Source: Typhlomys cinereus
Taxonomy: Eukaryota > Chordata > Mammalia > Rodentia > Platacanthomyidae
NCBI GenBank assembly: GCA_023101885.1
Contig: JALPQD010000089.1
Location: 4,511,087-4,575,086 of the forward strand
Direction: 5' to 3'
Length of the DNA stretch: 64,000 bases
Below are positions 26,364 through 36,936 of this stretch, in pieces; position 1 is the first letter of the stretch, and each line of letters begins with the position of its first letter. The notes beneath the pieces were generated by a model, which saw only the letters and a list, made by a program, of their open reading frames with translations, ran no database searches and was not told the DNA's origin. A program made the translations under genes and the position numbers.

Positions 26364-26543
26364 AGCAGACACTGTGTGTGCCTGTAGAAACACAATCTAC
26401 CTTCTTTTTCTTTGCTCCGGGGTTTTCCAGATTCTCCCTCCAAGGTCAGAAATGCAGGCTGCCCAGCATGGGATCTGAGATCCAAACTCAGGTCCTTCTG
26501 CTTGGAAGGCAAAGGCTTAACCAATAACCATCTCTCTAGCCCT
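26311..26543 (-). repeat. B2-superfamily SINE (minus) with imperfect 11-bp TSD
   Basis: On the minus strand the element begins at about 26543 with the tRNA-like head 'gggctagagagatggttat' and ends in a long (CA)n tail, seen as (TG)n at 26312-26360. Flanks 26300-26310 'aaaatatgatt' and 26544-26554 'aaaatataatt' match with one mismatch, fitting a TSD. The body is the same family as at 36.6 and 59.2 kb but is more diverged. Confidence 0.7.
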
Positions 26544-27084
26544 AAAATATAATTCTTAAATAATCAACAGTCCAGTGATTTCTTCCATGTAATCAATTTA
26601 TTAGAAGTAACATGTAACATGACTTAAATGGAGAATATGCCCTTGAATACAATTTATAAGTAAGTGTTATCGACAAATTACTTTGCTTGTGATTCTGTGT
26701 GATCAAAATATAGATATTTCCATTTGCAAATGTTATAGTTAATGAAACTTTTACAAAGAACTTAATTACTAAAGTTTACAAATGTTTTCTCTTTTTTGCT
26801 TTCATTCATTTACAATACATTTCACAGATATGCATGTAAATGGATTTTAATCATTTTCTTATCCTACCAGACTTCTACCTTATACGTAAGGTCACAGTCA
26901 TAAGATGCTATAGTTGGTGACATTCTCAGTATCCAACACGGCACTGGGTGAGAGTTTATCCTGGCATATGAAGTCACTGTCAATAGGTGCACTTTGCTAG
27001 GTAGAAGAAGAACCACACTGGGAGTAGAATGTCATTGGGGGAGGGAGCAGACTTCTGTATCTGACATCTGGGCCCAACCACCAA

Positions 27085-27285
27085 ATCAGGTCTTTCCATG
27101 CTGTCCACCTGTCCAGGGAATGGTCCTCCCACTCACCCACTTGGGGCAACGTCTTTCCTTGTGAATTATAAAATCTCCCACAGGTTTTTTCAGGATTGCC
27201 TTAACTACCAGTTCTTCATAGATGCATCCAGAGCTCAGCCTTCAGTCGTCAGGCTAGTACCTATGCTTTTGAAAAACATGATTTA
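27085..27285 (+). repeat. URR1-like repeat, 3' part
   Basis: It shares 'ataaaatctcccacaggttt', 'accagttcttcatagatgc' and 'ccagagctcagcctt' with the other URR1-like copies (39.2, 4.1 and 30.3 kb). Only the right part is recognisable. Confidence 0.45.
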
Positions 27286-27985
27286 GGTGAGATATTTCTT
27301 AATGTCTTTTTGTAGACTATTTCTGCCTTTGTTCTTCTTTTATTCTTCTGTAGTTTCGTTAAGTGTAGTGGACAGTGGATGACACAGTTACATTTATGGA
27401 CTGATTTAGTGGTGTGAAGGTTTGTTACAAAGCCTCCATTCTGTTTACAAAGACATGGCCTTGGGGACACTCCTCCAGCCGATTGTCTCATGGCTGCTTG
27501 ACATCAAAATATGGGCATTTTGTTGGCAACTTGATCTCATTACATGCCCACCTAATTCCTTTACGCAGTGCTCCAAGGCTAACTTAAGTGGCGATATCAA
27601 CTTCTTTCTATTATAATTCAAGTCTAAACATTGTGGGAAAGAAGATAAAAGAATAGTGTCCTGCGATGAGAAAACACAGTTATTTTAAATAGTTACATAA
27701 TGCATAACTCAGGTGCATGTGGACTCAAAGAGAAATTCCTATACTTTCAGTTGATCCACTGACCTTTGTGCTTAGAATTCTTGTTCTATGCCATCATACT
27801 CAGAACAATTCCTCTCTGACAAGGGTTCTTTTGGTGGTCAGAATTACATAAACCACTTTCTGAATACTTATGGCTCCCATAGTGAAGTCGCCTGCCTTCT
27901 TACAAGACTGTGGTCTCTCCTTCTGAACATGAGGTTTATTTTTGCTTCCTGTAAAGATCCTAAAATCATTTCCCCAGGATTGGTT
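27286..27985. other. unassigned sequence
   Basis: No recognisable repeat or gene. Confidence 0.4.
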
Positions 27986-27989
27986 GACT

Positions 27990-28380
27990 GTATTTTTGTA
28001 GTTACTCTTTCCACTGCTGTGAGATAACTCAGACTCAAGCTGAGTCAAGACTAAGGGAAGAAAGGGAGATTTATTTAGCTTAAAGGAGATATAATCCATT
28101 GTGGGGGAAAAGGTATGGCCAGTGCCAGAAAGTTTTGGAGGAGGTTCAGGTCACAACTACCAAGGAGGCAGAAAAATCAAGAAGCAGACTGTAAATGCAA
28201 ACTACTAATAGAATCAGGGTGGGACTACTCAACCTCAGGCCCACCCCCTATGACATGCTTTCCTGCAGCAAGACTCCACCTCCTAAAGGTGCCTCAACCT
28301 TTCCAAATATCCACTAAGTTTGAAGACACATGAGCCTGTGGGGAGACAACTCACTTTCAAACCAAGGCACATAGCTCTTA
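27990..28380 (+). repeat. URR1-like repeat
   Basis: Reads 'ttactctttccactgctgtg', 'gggagatttatttagctt', 'ccattgtgggggaaaag', 'actccacctcctaaaggtgc' and 'gtggggagacaactcacttt'. These are the same ordered blocks as the copy at 43.93-44.31 kb. It resembles the rodent repeat that opens 'gtttctattgctgtgaagag' in mouse, which I take to be URR1. Non-coding. Confidence 0.55.
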
Positions 28381-28749
28381 TTAAACTTTCAAAATGTCTG
28401 CTATTGTATGGTCTTTTACTCCTTACTATAACACTTTTCTAATTGTGAGAAAATGGCAGATCTTAATGCAATTCCAAACATCTAGAACCTATCACAGTAT
28501 ACTGGATCTGGTAAATAAAATTTCCATTGAGAAACATGCACTCTGTTATCTTAAAGATTCACATTTAAATCCTAGTATTTAATTTTTGAGGACACTCCCC
28601 TTCTTCTGTGGACGGCACACTTCACATGAGAATCAGTATTGCAGAATAGTATATTGAAAGGTCTGTCCAGGATGAAGTCTAGCATGAAGAAAAGACCTGA
28701 GTGGGAAGGAATGATTAGGGTGAAACCTTTTAAAGGGGATATTTAGGAT
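28381..28749. other. unassigned sequence
   Basis: No recognisable repeat or gene. Confidence 0.4.
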
Positions 28750-29520
28750 CTCAGGACACTAGTGAAGGAAGGAATAATAATATATAGCTAGGAATGAGGG
28801 GATGGGACATTGTAGGCTTTTGCCATTGCTCTTGGTTGTTCTCCAAAAACTGTTAGTGAGACTTTATTAGTGAATATGCAACACAAATGAATTATATAAC
28901 ATGGACAAAATATATCAACTAGAACTGGTCTGGGGACTTCTTCTTGCTAGATAGCTAGCTGACACAATACCAAGGAATACTGTAGAAGTGGTTGGGAGAG
29001 AGAAATTACCACAAGCCCCATTAAAGGCATGAGATCTATAAGTTTCAATATAAATCACCATGGCAACAGGTGACAGCCAGAGTAATAGTGGCATGAGTAC
29101 CAAGGAGGCATCCAACTGCTTTTTGATTGGACTCAAGACCCACTTGTCAGAATGGTACCATCTCTGTTACTGTAAACCAGAACAAGAACCTAAAAAAAGC
29201 GAAGGAAATAGATTAATAGGGAAGAGAGCCAATAAACCTATAGGTAGGAAGACTACATCAAACTGCTCTGTAGGCAGCTGTTATTATACCCATAGAATGG
29301 GAACTCAGAATGGAAGCTTTTGGGTCTAAAGCTAGATGAGTGAAGGGAAATGCATATACCAATGGGGTGGCCTGAAGAGAGGTAACTTGTTTCATTATGG
29401 AGGCCTTAACCCACACAGTAGTAGACAAACCAGAGTGAACACTAAAGTCCATAGAAGCATAGAGGCAGAAGAGTGGGATGGAATGGTGAAGGCAAGGGAG
29501 AGAAGATGGGATGAATAATT
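28750..29520 (+). repeat. LINE-1 3' end (plus), inverted partner of the 7.6-kb copy
   Basis: From about 28810 to 29520 this is the reverse complement of 8330-7620, with shared blocks such as 'ttttgccattgctcttggttg', 'gtgaatatgcaacacaaatg', 'gcagctgttattataccca' and 'gtgaagggaaatgcatatacc'. It ends in a GA-rich tract. It is the 3' UTR of an older LINE-1 subfamily. Open frames on both strands in it are non-coding. Confidence 0.7.
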
Positions 29521-30285
29521 AATATTCTTGTAAAAGTAGAAAATAACTTAAAAAATAGTCCATTAAGTGATTGGTTCATTGATGTTAAAATCATTTTTTG
29601 CATATTTTATTTAAATTTTCATGCAATGTTATAACCCTTAAATATACATAATCTAATACAACTGTTTTGTTTAATATAATAAATATTAAATTCACATTGA
29701 TAATTTCTTTGTGAGCCTTCTTTTAATAGCTTGAGTATTTTTTTTCAGCTTTCTTTGCATGGATAAGCTCAACCTACTTTATTACCTTTTGATTTATAAG
29801 AGTAAATTAACCTTCTCATTATGTACATCAAGTATTATCCAGTTATAATGATGCACTATATAATTTTGATTTATCCCATAACTCTTGATGATACTCTGTA
29901 TAATTATTTTTCTTGCCACACTATAAAATTGATATCATCATGGTCTGTACCTGTTTCTTTGTCACAGGTTCTTGTATCACGGAACCACAATTTTTGACTG
30001 GTAGATGCTTTAGAAATAATTATTAACATACATTATCAAGGTAGGTAATTTTTCCCAAAATTACATGGAGATCAGTGGAGTGTACTCTGACACCTTATAT
30101 GTCTGCCTCATCTAGAAGACTGGCAAGCTGATTCCAATCTGTTGAAAATGTAGTTTACTATCAGTAGCTTTCATGATTCTCCCAGCACTATATTCATTTA
30201 TCTAACTTCTGCTTTTTTTACTTTTTTTTAGATATGCATCCCAGACTGTGAATTTTCAGTCCTCTAACCTAAGCCTCTTGAATGC
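29521..30285. other. unassigned, very AT-rich sequence
   Basis: No recognisable repeat or gene. It is dominated by A and T runs. Confidence 0.45.
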
Positions 30286-30289
30286 TGTG

Positions 30290-30440
30290 ATTTGTCCACC
30301 ACACATCATGGGCTGTGTCCTTCCATATCAATTAGGTCTCCCTTGGACTTGTTTAGAGTTGTTCTAACAACAATTCTTCACAGAGATGCCCAAAACTTCA
30401 GTCTTCAATTATTAAGTTGATACCTCTATGATCAAAGAGT
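30290..30440 (+). repeat. URR1-like repeat, short fragment
   Basis: Blocks 'ggctgtgtccttccatatca', 'aattcttcacagagatgcc' and 'aattattaagttgatacc' align with the right-hand part of the other URR1-like copies. Confidence 0.4.
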
Positions 30441-30729
30441 CATAATGCTATACAAACACTGGCTCAATAGAGGAAAAGATTTTCAGCATTAGTTTTTTGA
30501 TCATGGAATTTTTTTTGATAAGCTGAGTAAAAACTTCAAATCATGGCAAATGTTGCATTTGCTTCTTCAGCAGATGTTTGCTCAGGGCCTGATAATGCAG
30601 CAGACTGAAGATTGGGGAGAAAACAATGCTTTCACTGCATTAAAAGAAACACTTTAAGATATTCCTTTCAAAATATAAAGGGATATGAATGTTTCTCTTT
30701 CATTATAGTTTAATCACCAATTACCCAGT

Positions 30730-30846
30730 GACTTGTCCTATTTTGAAAGCACATTTTTTAATTTTCTTGTTCCCCTTAATCATAAGATTACTACTATGGC
30801 TGTCAATCCCTTGACTTGTCCTATTTTGAAAGCACATTCTTCAATT
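30730..30846. repeat. short LINE-1 3' UTR piece between direct repeats of about 34 bp
   Basis: Bases 30730-30763 and 30813-30846 are near-identical direct repeats (two mismatches). The roughly 49 bp between them resemble 49411-49457, an internal part of the LINE-1 3' UTR ('ttccccttaa', 'tggctgtcaatccctt'). A T run lies at the left junction. The simplest reading is a tiny retroinserted LINE-1 3' UTR piece with a long TSD. Confidence 0.6.
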
Positions 30847-30944
30847 ACTCTCCTATATAAAAGTCTTTATTTCATTCCATTCTTTGGTATGAAACTTACT
30901 CCTAAATTCCAGTTTCTACCACTTTTACCTCAGTCCTTTTCAGA

Positions 30945-31010
30945 TGCTCTCTCTCTCTCTCATACACACGTGTGCACACACTGCGTGCAAACACACATGT
31001 GCACACACAC
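30945..31010. repeat. CT-rich then CA-rich simple sequence
   Basis: A short (CT)n run followed by degenerate CA/GT sequence with alternating purine-pyrimidine character. Open frames here are repeat artefacts. Confidence 0.7.
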
Positions 31011-31319
31011 ACTCTTACAAGTCCACTTTCCCTTTCCTTTGTGAAAGTTGATTTGTAGTGAAATATTACATCGGTTGCCACCTTCTCCATTTAGCTTCTT
31101 AAGATACTTGCAGAGTTTTAATGACCATGTCATATTTTAAGGTCATTATAGACAAGAGGTACACCCACATTCTCACTGAGACTTTTAGCATACTTAGAAT
31201 TTACAAGCACTTGATGGATATTTGCTGAACATCCTCAGTAACAAGTAGCTATAGTTTTATTGCTTATATGATTGTCAGTGATAAAGTCAATGCTTTAGTT
31301 GACACTGTTTTATCTTTTT

Positions 31320-31573
31320 TCTGTTTCATCTGTGTATATGTTTGAGTACACATGTGTGTATGTGCCTTTGGAGATCCTGAGAATATTACTACTTTGCTCT
31401 TTCAACTTCTTTTTGTGACAGGGTTTCTGTTCAAACCTAGAGCTGCCTTGCCAGATTGGAGATTTCTAGCCTGTACTGGGCCTGTAATTACAATAGGGTC
31501 TAACCCCCCACCACATTTTATGGGGAATTAAGTATCTGAACTCTGGTCTTTTTGCTTGCTTGACAATCACTTT
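31320..31573 (-). repeat. B4-like SINE (minus), left part, split by insertion
   Basis: It begins with (TG)-like sequence, then a B1-derived block ('tttttgtgacagggtttctg', 'agagctgccttgccagatt') and an ID-like part ('gtatctgaactctggtcttt'). The tRNA-like terminus is missing here and appears at 32060-32084. The element was therefore split by the SINE at 31574-32044. Confidence 0.65.
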
Positions 31574-31604
31574 CTCTCTTTCTCTCTTTCTCTCTCTCTC
31601 TCTT

Positions 31605-31635
<31 letters not shown>

Positions 31636-31830
31636 CACTCTTTCTCTCTCTCTTTCTCTCTTTGTTCTCTCTCTTTCTCTCTCTTTCTCTCTCTCTCTTC
31701 CTCCCTTCCTTCCTTCCTTCCTTCCTTCCTTCCTTCCTTCCTTCCTTCCTTCCTTCCTTCCTTCCTTCCTTCCTCCCTTTCTTTCTTTCCTTTCTTACTT
31801 TCCTTTCTTACTTTCCTTTCTTTCTTTCAT
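31574..31830. repeat. long polypyrimidine tract: (CT/CTTT)n and (CCTT)n
   Basis: An almost uninterrupted pyrimidine strand of about 250 bp. The first half is CT/CTTT mixtures, 31703-31774 is a CCTT array, and the end is CTTT-rich. Open frames across it encode Ser/Leu/Phe or Pro-rich repeats and are not genes. Confidence 0.95.
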
Positions 31831-32044
31831 TATAGAGCACTGCATGTTCTGTGGAGAAACAAAGATGATTTCAGAATCATCCTGGATTGCTTTTACCTCC
31901 ATTTTGCTTCCTTCCAGAATCAGAAGTGTATGTTGTTGTCAATTCCACCTGACGGTTTTACATGGGATCTGGGATCTGGGATCTGAACTCAGGAATTTCT
32001 GCTTTTGAGGCAGAGGCTTAACCCCTGAGCCAGCTTCAGCCCCA
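31574..32044 (-). repeat. B2-superfamily SINE nested in B4, with 15-bp TSD
   Basis: Minus-strand SINE with its head at the right ('ggggctgaagctggctcagg' on its own strand). The body carries 'cagatcccagatcccagatc', a small internal tandem repeat. It has an exceptionally long purine tail, seen on this strand as CT/CTTT and CCTT arrays at 31574-31830. Flanks 31559-31573 and 32045-32059 match with one mismatch ('cttgacaatcacttt' and 'cttgaaaatcacttt'), marking a TSD. Confidence 0.75.
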
Positions 32045-32059
32045 CTTGAAAATCACTTT

Positions 32060-32084
32060 GTTGCTGAGCCATCTCTGCAGCCCC
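32060..32084 (-). repeat. B4-like SINE, right terminus after nested insertion
   Basis: 'ttgctgagccatctctgcag' and the following C run are the tRNA-like end of the B4 element begun at 31320. Confidence 0.65.
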
Positions 32085-33920
32085 CACTCGGTGTTCTTAT
32101 AGAGACAGATTTGATTCTACATAAAATGACATCTATCATTATCTTCCTATCAACTTAATGAAGTAATAAAACAAAAATGTAAATGAATAAAAACCAGTAA
32201 AATGCCTTATGGATTTTTATCGCACCTTGGAAATCTAAGGTATACTCATAGATAGTAAAAGGATTTCCTTGAACAAAAAATATGCTACAATTCTATTGCA
32301 ATCAGAAAAAAAAATATTTAGTGGGTTGAATTTTCATATGAGCTTTTCTCATTGAACACAGAGTAATTTGTGGTGTTCTAGACAAAAATTCCCTTAAGCA
32401 AAGTCATTTCTAGCAAGCAGATCTAATAGTAACTTTCAGTTCTTAACTTCAGCATAAACACAAAGAGGTAATTTATAAGCTATCTGGCCTCATTTTCAAA
32501 AGAATCCCCTGCTTCATTTGTGATTTTCAGCTTCACAAATGACTTACTAGTTGAGTTTGCTAGGGGAACAAACTGATTTGTGCAGGAAGACTCAGTTGCA
32601 ATGAGAAGACTGAGCCAAATTAAGATAGAGAACACTGAGGAAAAAGTTTTTTCCGAAGAATCTGTTGTGTGAGAGATACATGCTGGGTGTCATTTTGGAA
32701 AAATTTAAAAACAAATTCTATTATCAATCATGAAAGGTTTTCTGCTCCCCTCTCTTTTCATTCATATTTTTGGAAAGGTATAAATATATCTCTTCCCAAA
32801 GTAAGATTCTATACAGACAAAGAAATTGATAGTAATTAAAGAACAAAAAGTAGAAAGACTTGGGTAACAAATATTTTGGAAAAAAAGTAACTATTTCATA
32901 AGTAACATTTTAGAAAAAAAAGGATGAAAGTATTTCTTTTTCTTGACTACTATACAATATAAATTTAGTCACATTATTTTACAAAAAATTAACTATTAAA
33001 TTCAAAAAGTGTTGCACTATAAAAAACTGTGGAAACTCTACCATATGGACCAACAAATCAACTGGTTGAGAGAGGAGCTCTTTCATTGTGTTTCATGCTC
33101 TTGCGAATCACCTGCTGATCTTTCAAGAGGAGATAATTAGCACTTTCCCCACCTTGATATTAAAGATAGGCATTCTCTAAATTCTAACCTTGCTTACAGA
33201 AGCATTTTTTTAACAGAATCATTTTAAAACCCATTGGTTATCATCCAGTCTACAATATGTTCTTATAAGAGCATCAGGCAGCAACACTCCAATGTAGTCA
33301 CCTTTGAGCTATTAGCAAGATATTAGCTGAAACCCTAGTAGTCTTAGAGTCATGATAGGGTGATTTGGTTAAAATTAAAGTCAAGAGTCTATGCTAGATA
33401 TAGGATTCAGTGATTTAGTTTATCTTTATTCTCTTTTATTTCCACTGTCTTTCTTCTGTTATCTTACTCTCTCTCTCTCTCCCTTTCTCTCTTTTGCTTC
33501 ATGTATGTTTTTCTCTGATTATCTCCACGTGCCTTTCTGATATATCCTTTCCTCATTGCTCTCTCTTTCAATTTTCTCATCACTCACAGCCTCCCCCTCG
33601 TTTTTAAGATCTGGACCACTCTTCTATAGTTAGAACTTGAACTCTCTGGATTTCTTCAGGTTAAATCCCATGGTCTCTGATCATGATGAAGACACCATAG
33701 TTTATCCATCTCGGAAGTCAGTGCTAAAAATATAATTGTAATAAAGATAGGGGTCTGAGTCAGAGAGACTTGGCTTCAAATGGGCTGTTCCTTTTTTTAT
33801 CTATGGGACAACACTCACCCCTTTTCTCACAGCTTTAATCTATTTTTCTCTTCATCTTAACAATTCTTTAAATAGTTCATTGCTTCTTTTATTTGTTATG
33901 ATATTTATTTATTTTCATTT
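32085..33920. other. unassigned AT-rich sequence
   Basis: No recognised LINE, SINE, LTR, gene or RNA. A CT-rich patch lies at about 33460-33500. Confidence 0.45.
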
Positions 33921-33924
33921 TGGA

Positions 33925-34112
33925 AGGCAGAAATAGAAGAGAGAGTCAGGGAAGGTACATATTTGATTGTCATGCAATGACAATGCACCAGTGGAGGTCA
34001 GAGAACAACTTTCAGAAGTCGCTTCTTGCCTTCCACCATGTGAACTTCTGAGGATTGAACTCAGGTCTTTTGGTAAGCTTCTTAGCTCCTGAGCTGTCTA
34101 CTTTCCCTACTA
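33925..34112 (-). repeat. B4/B3-like SINE fragment (minus)
   Basis: Contains 'gtggaggtcagagaacaact', 'cttccaccatgtgaacttct', 'gattgaactcaggtcttttgg' and 'cttcttagctcctgagctgtc', in the order of the reverse complement of rodent tRNA-derived SINEs. Confidence 0.6.
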
Positions 34113-35701
34113 TAATATGACATCTTTCCGTGTCACTCTTTGTTGTTCCAACTGATCTGACCACTCTGGACTCTTTTAAGTCTTAGAAACACCAAATACT
34201 CCTTACATAAGATTCTTTCACTTGCTTCCTTCATATTTCTCTGACCCTTCTGTCAGCTTTAGCACACATATCTCCCTTGTTTCTAGCATCAGATTTGAAT
34301 CTGACCCACTTGCTTATCCTTTGTAACACGATCCAATTTCCTACAGGATGTAGAGTCCCTGAAGACATATCTCTGGACATATGAATGAGAGTCTCTAGAT
34401 TGGGTTAACTGAGGTGAAGAGACCTATCTCAAATGGGCAACACCCTTGTATGGGCCAGAGTTCCTGATGAATAGAAAGAAGAAAGGTAGATGAGCATCAG
34501 CATTCATCTTTCTCTGCTTCCTAAATGTGGATATGATATGACTAGCTGCCTCATGCTCCTGCTCTGGGTCTTTCCTTCCATGATGCACCATAATCCTGAA
34601 TCATGAACTCAAATGTCCTTCCACTCTTAAGTTGTTTGCTCATATTATATTTCATCACATCAAGATAATGAGTAATTAATATGAATATTTGTCTGGTAGT
34701 TTCATAGTAGGTCTCTTAAATAAAAGTAATCAATCTATTTGTTTACCTTTGCCCTAACATATGACATCATCCATCACAAGAGGAGATTGGTGTTATGATC
34801 GCCATTCCCAGTACCATTCTGGGAACACAGTGGGGACATGAATAGGTGACCAGTGAATGGACAAATGAATATATATCCTTAACACATCCATAAAAGGGGA
34901 CAGTAACCCCTTTCCTTTAGCTCATGATAACCTGAAGATGAATTGGGTTAATGCTTATAAAGCTCTTACATGGAGTGAGGGCACACTGGTCTTCAAACAA
35001 TGGCAGTTGCTACCCATGAAAGAAGATCAAAATAGTCAATGTCACAGATGTAGACAGTGAAAGAGGCACCAATGGACAAATACTTCTATTACTGACCCTT
35101 TTCAACACCATGTTATTGTCACTACAATGAACTCCTTAGTGCAAGTCTCCAAGCTTAATTCTCAAGTAGCATCTAACAGGGTTCATCTGGGCTCCTGGTT
35201 TCAGATTATCTCTAGCCACAGGGAGCTGCTGTATCTGGCACATAAACCAGTTTTTTTCTGCTGTCTTCTCCTTGGCATTCAGTTGCTCATGCTTTCTCTT
35301 CCTTCTAACATTATTTTTAATTTTGAGAAAAGAGTACCTCCTTCTGTGTTTTATTCATGTGGGTATCATAACAATATTCTTGCTTCTGTACATAATTCTC
35401 AAATAATGTCTACTCCATCATGTACCATTGATAAGTTCCTAGGACTTGTTTTAACCACACAAAGTCTCTGTTCCCATATTTTTGACAGAGTAACAATAAG
35501 TAGTTCACTGTTTTTTTCCTAGGTGTTAGAAAGAGGACCGCAAACTGACAACTTCTACTAGAAACAAGAAGGGCTTAGAATGTAAGTTTCTAAGAATAAA
35601 ACCAAAAAGTGCAGTCTCAGAAGCTGAAATAAATCAATTTCAAGTTTCTGGTCTTTTACATCCCTTCCTTCTAGGTCTTTATCAAATCTTCCACCCTCTA
35701 A

Positions 35702-35703
<2 letters not shown>
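34113..35703. other. unassigned sequence
   Basis: No repeat or gene recognised. The open frame at 35127-35522 (131 codons, plus) has no recognisable domain, no supporting splice signals and ordinary composition. I treat it as chance. Confidence 0.4.

Positions 35704-35754
<51 letters not shown>
35704..35754. repeat. (CT)n microsatellite
   Basis: A pure CT array. Confidence 0.95.
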
Positions 35755-35757
<3 letters not shown>

Positions 35758-36594
35758 GGTCCCTTTCAAGTATTCTGCAAGTTATAGGAATTCCTGTAGT
35801 TAAGTACACAAATTTGAAGGTTCATGTTATGAAATCTGATTGGGAATTGTTAGCCACTTTTCTAGTTGTGTAGAGTAGTCATTCTCTCTATCTTCCACAA
35901 ACCAGTCTGGGAAATAACACCTGCAGATTCCATGATGAAAAATCCTTTCACATTGATGTGAGTTAGCAATACTAACAAAAACGTTCTGGAGAAATGGGTG
36001 ATCTGTGCTAAGATGGAGCTATATGATTTGACTAAGGTCATACTGAATAGGAAAGTCAGAGAACCATCAGCCAATTATTGTCTTTTTGTCATTTTTTCTT
36101 TTTAAAATTCATTTTTCATCTCTCCTGTCTAGTTCTGTGGCACAGAATATGACCTTCATGGAGTGGCTGATTTTGCTGAAACTCTCCTCTTGCTGAACTA
36201 GCATGGAGTAGCCTACATTTTATCCATATCTCTTTGGAGAATAGGGCAATTAATGTTTGTAAATTAGCTAATTAGCATTACAAGATTTTTTCCCCTCAAA
36301 GGCTCTATAAAAAGTAAGTAGTTTCTAAGGGAAAACAAATTAACGACAGTTGGTAAAGATCTGAGTATAAGAGAGCTCAAGAACTTGAACTTGTACCTGG
36401 GCAGAATAGTGTTTTCTTTTTCTTTCTTTTTTTCTCCAAGGAAGACATAGCATGGAATCTATAATAATTAGGAATTAGTCTGATAAATCGCATCTTTGTC
36501 CTTTACTCGGACAAATACAGCCAGATTTTATTGTTTATTTTTCTCCCCTAGCTGAAAATGTGTTCCCAATGAATATTGCTCATGTCTGGGTGTT
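35755..36594. other. unassigned sequence
   Basis: No repeat or gene recognised. AT-rich. Confidence 0.4.
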
Positions 36595-36609
36595 AGAAAG
36601 GAGACTCCC

Positions 36610-36810
36610 TTGGGGCTGGAGAGGTGGCTCAGGGGTTAAGCCTCCGCCTTGCAGGCGGAAGGTCCTGAGTTCGGATCCCAGATCCCACGTATAGACGCCA
36701 GGCAGAAGCGGGGGCGGTCTGCGCTTCTGGTCCTGGTAGGGCGGAGCCTGTGAATCCCGGGGCAGAAGGAGGTGGAGGCGTCCATGGTGGTTCACAAATT
36801 CGTCCGTGGT

Positions 36811-36861
<51 letters not shown>

Positions 36862-36921
36862 GCGCGCGCACATACACACGCATATGCACACAGTTGAATA
36901 AATAATAATAATAAAAAAAAA
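36610..36921 (+). repeat. young B2-superfamily tRNA-derived SINE with perfect TSD
   Basis: The head 'ggggctggagaggtggctca' carries an A-box-like segment. 'gagttcggatcc' at 36667-36678 fits a pol III B box. The body is GC- and CpG-rich, followed by a (CA)n tail (36814-36858) and an A-rich end (36900-36921). A perfect 15-bp TSD 'agaaaggagactccc' lies at 36595-36609 and 36922-36936. The first half resembles rodent B2. The second half ('ggtagggcggagcctgtgaa') is not mouse B2 but is shared with the 59.2-kb copy. The intact CpGs and perfect TSD indicate recent insertion. Read as a protein it gives a spurious long frame on the minus strand. Confidence 0.85.
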
Positions 36922-36936
36922 AGAAAGGAGACTCCC

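Noticed and set aside
31556..32008. 150-codon open frame on the plus strand rich in Ser, Leu, Phe and Pro
   Set aside because: It is translation of a pyrimidine simple repeat and a SINE body.
35127..35522. 131-codon open frame, plus strand
   Set aside because: No known domain, ordinary composition and no splice context. Chance length in AT-rich DNA.
36610..36690. Possible tRNA gene
   Set aside because: A- and B-box-like segments are present, but they belong to a tRNA-derived SINE. No tRNA cloverleaf acceptor end is seen.
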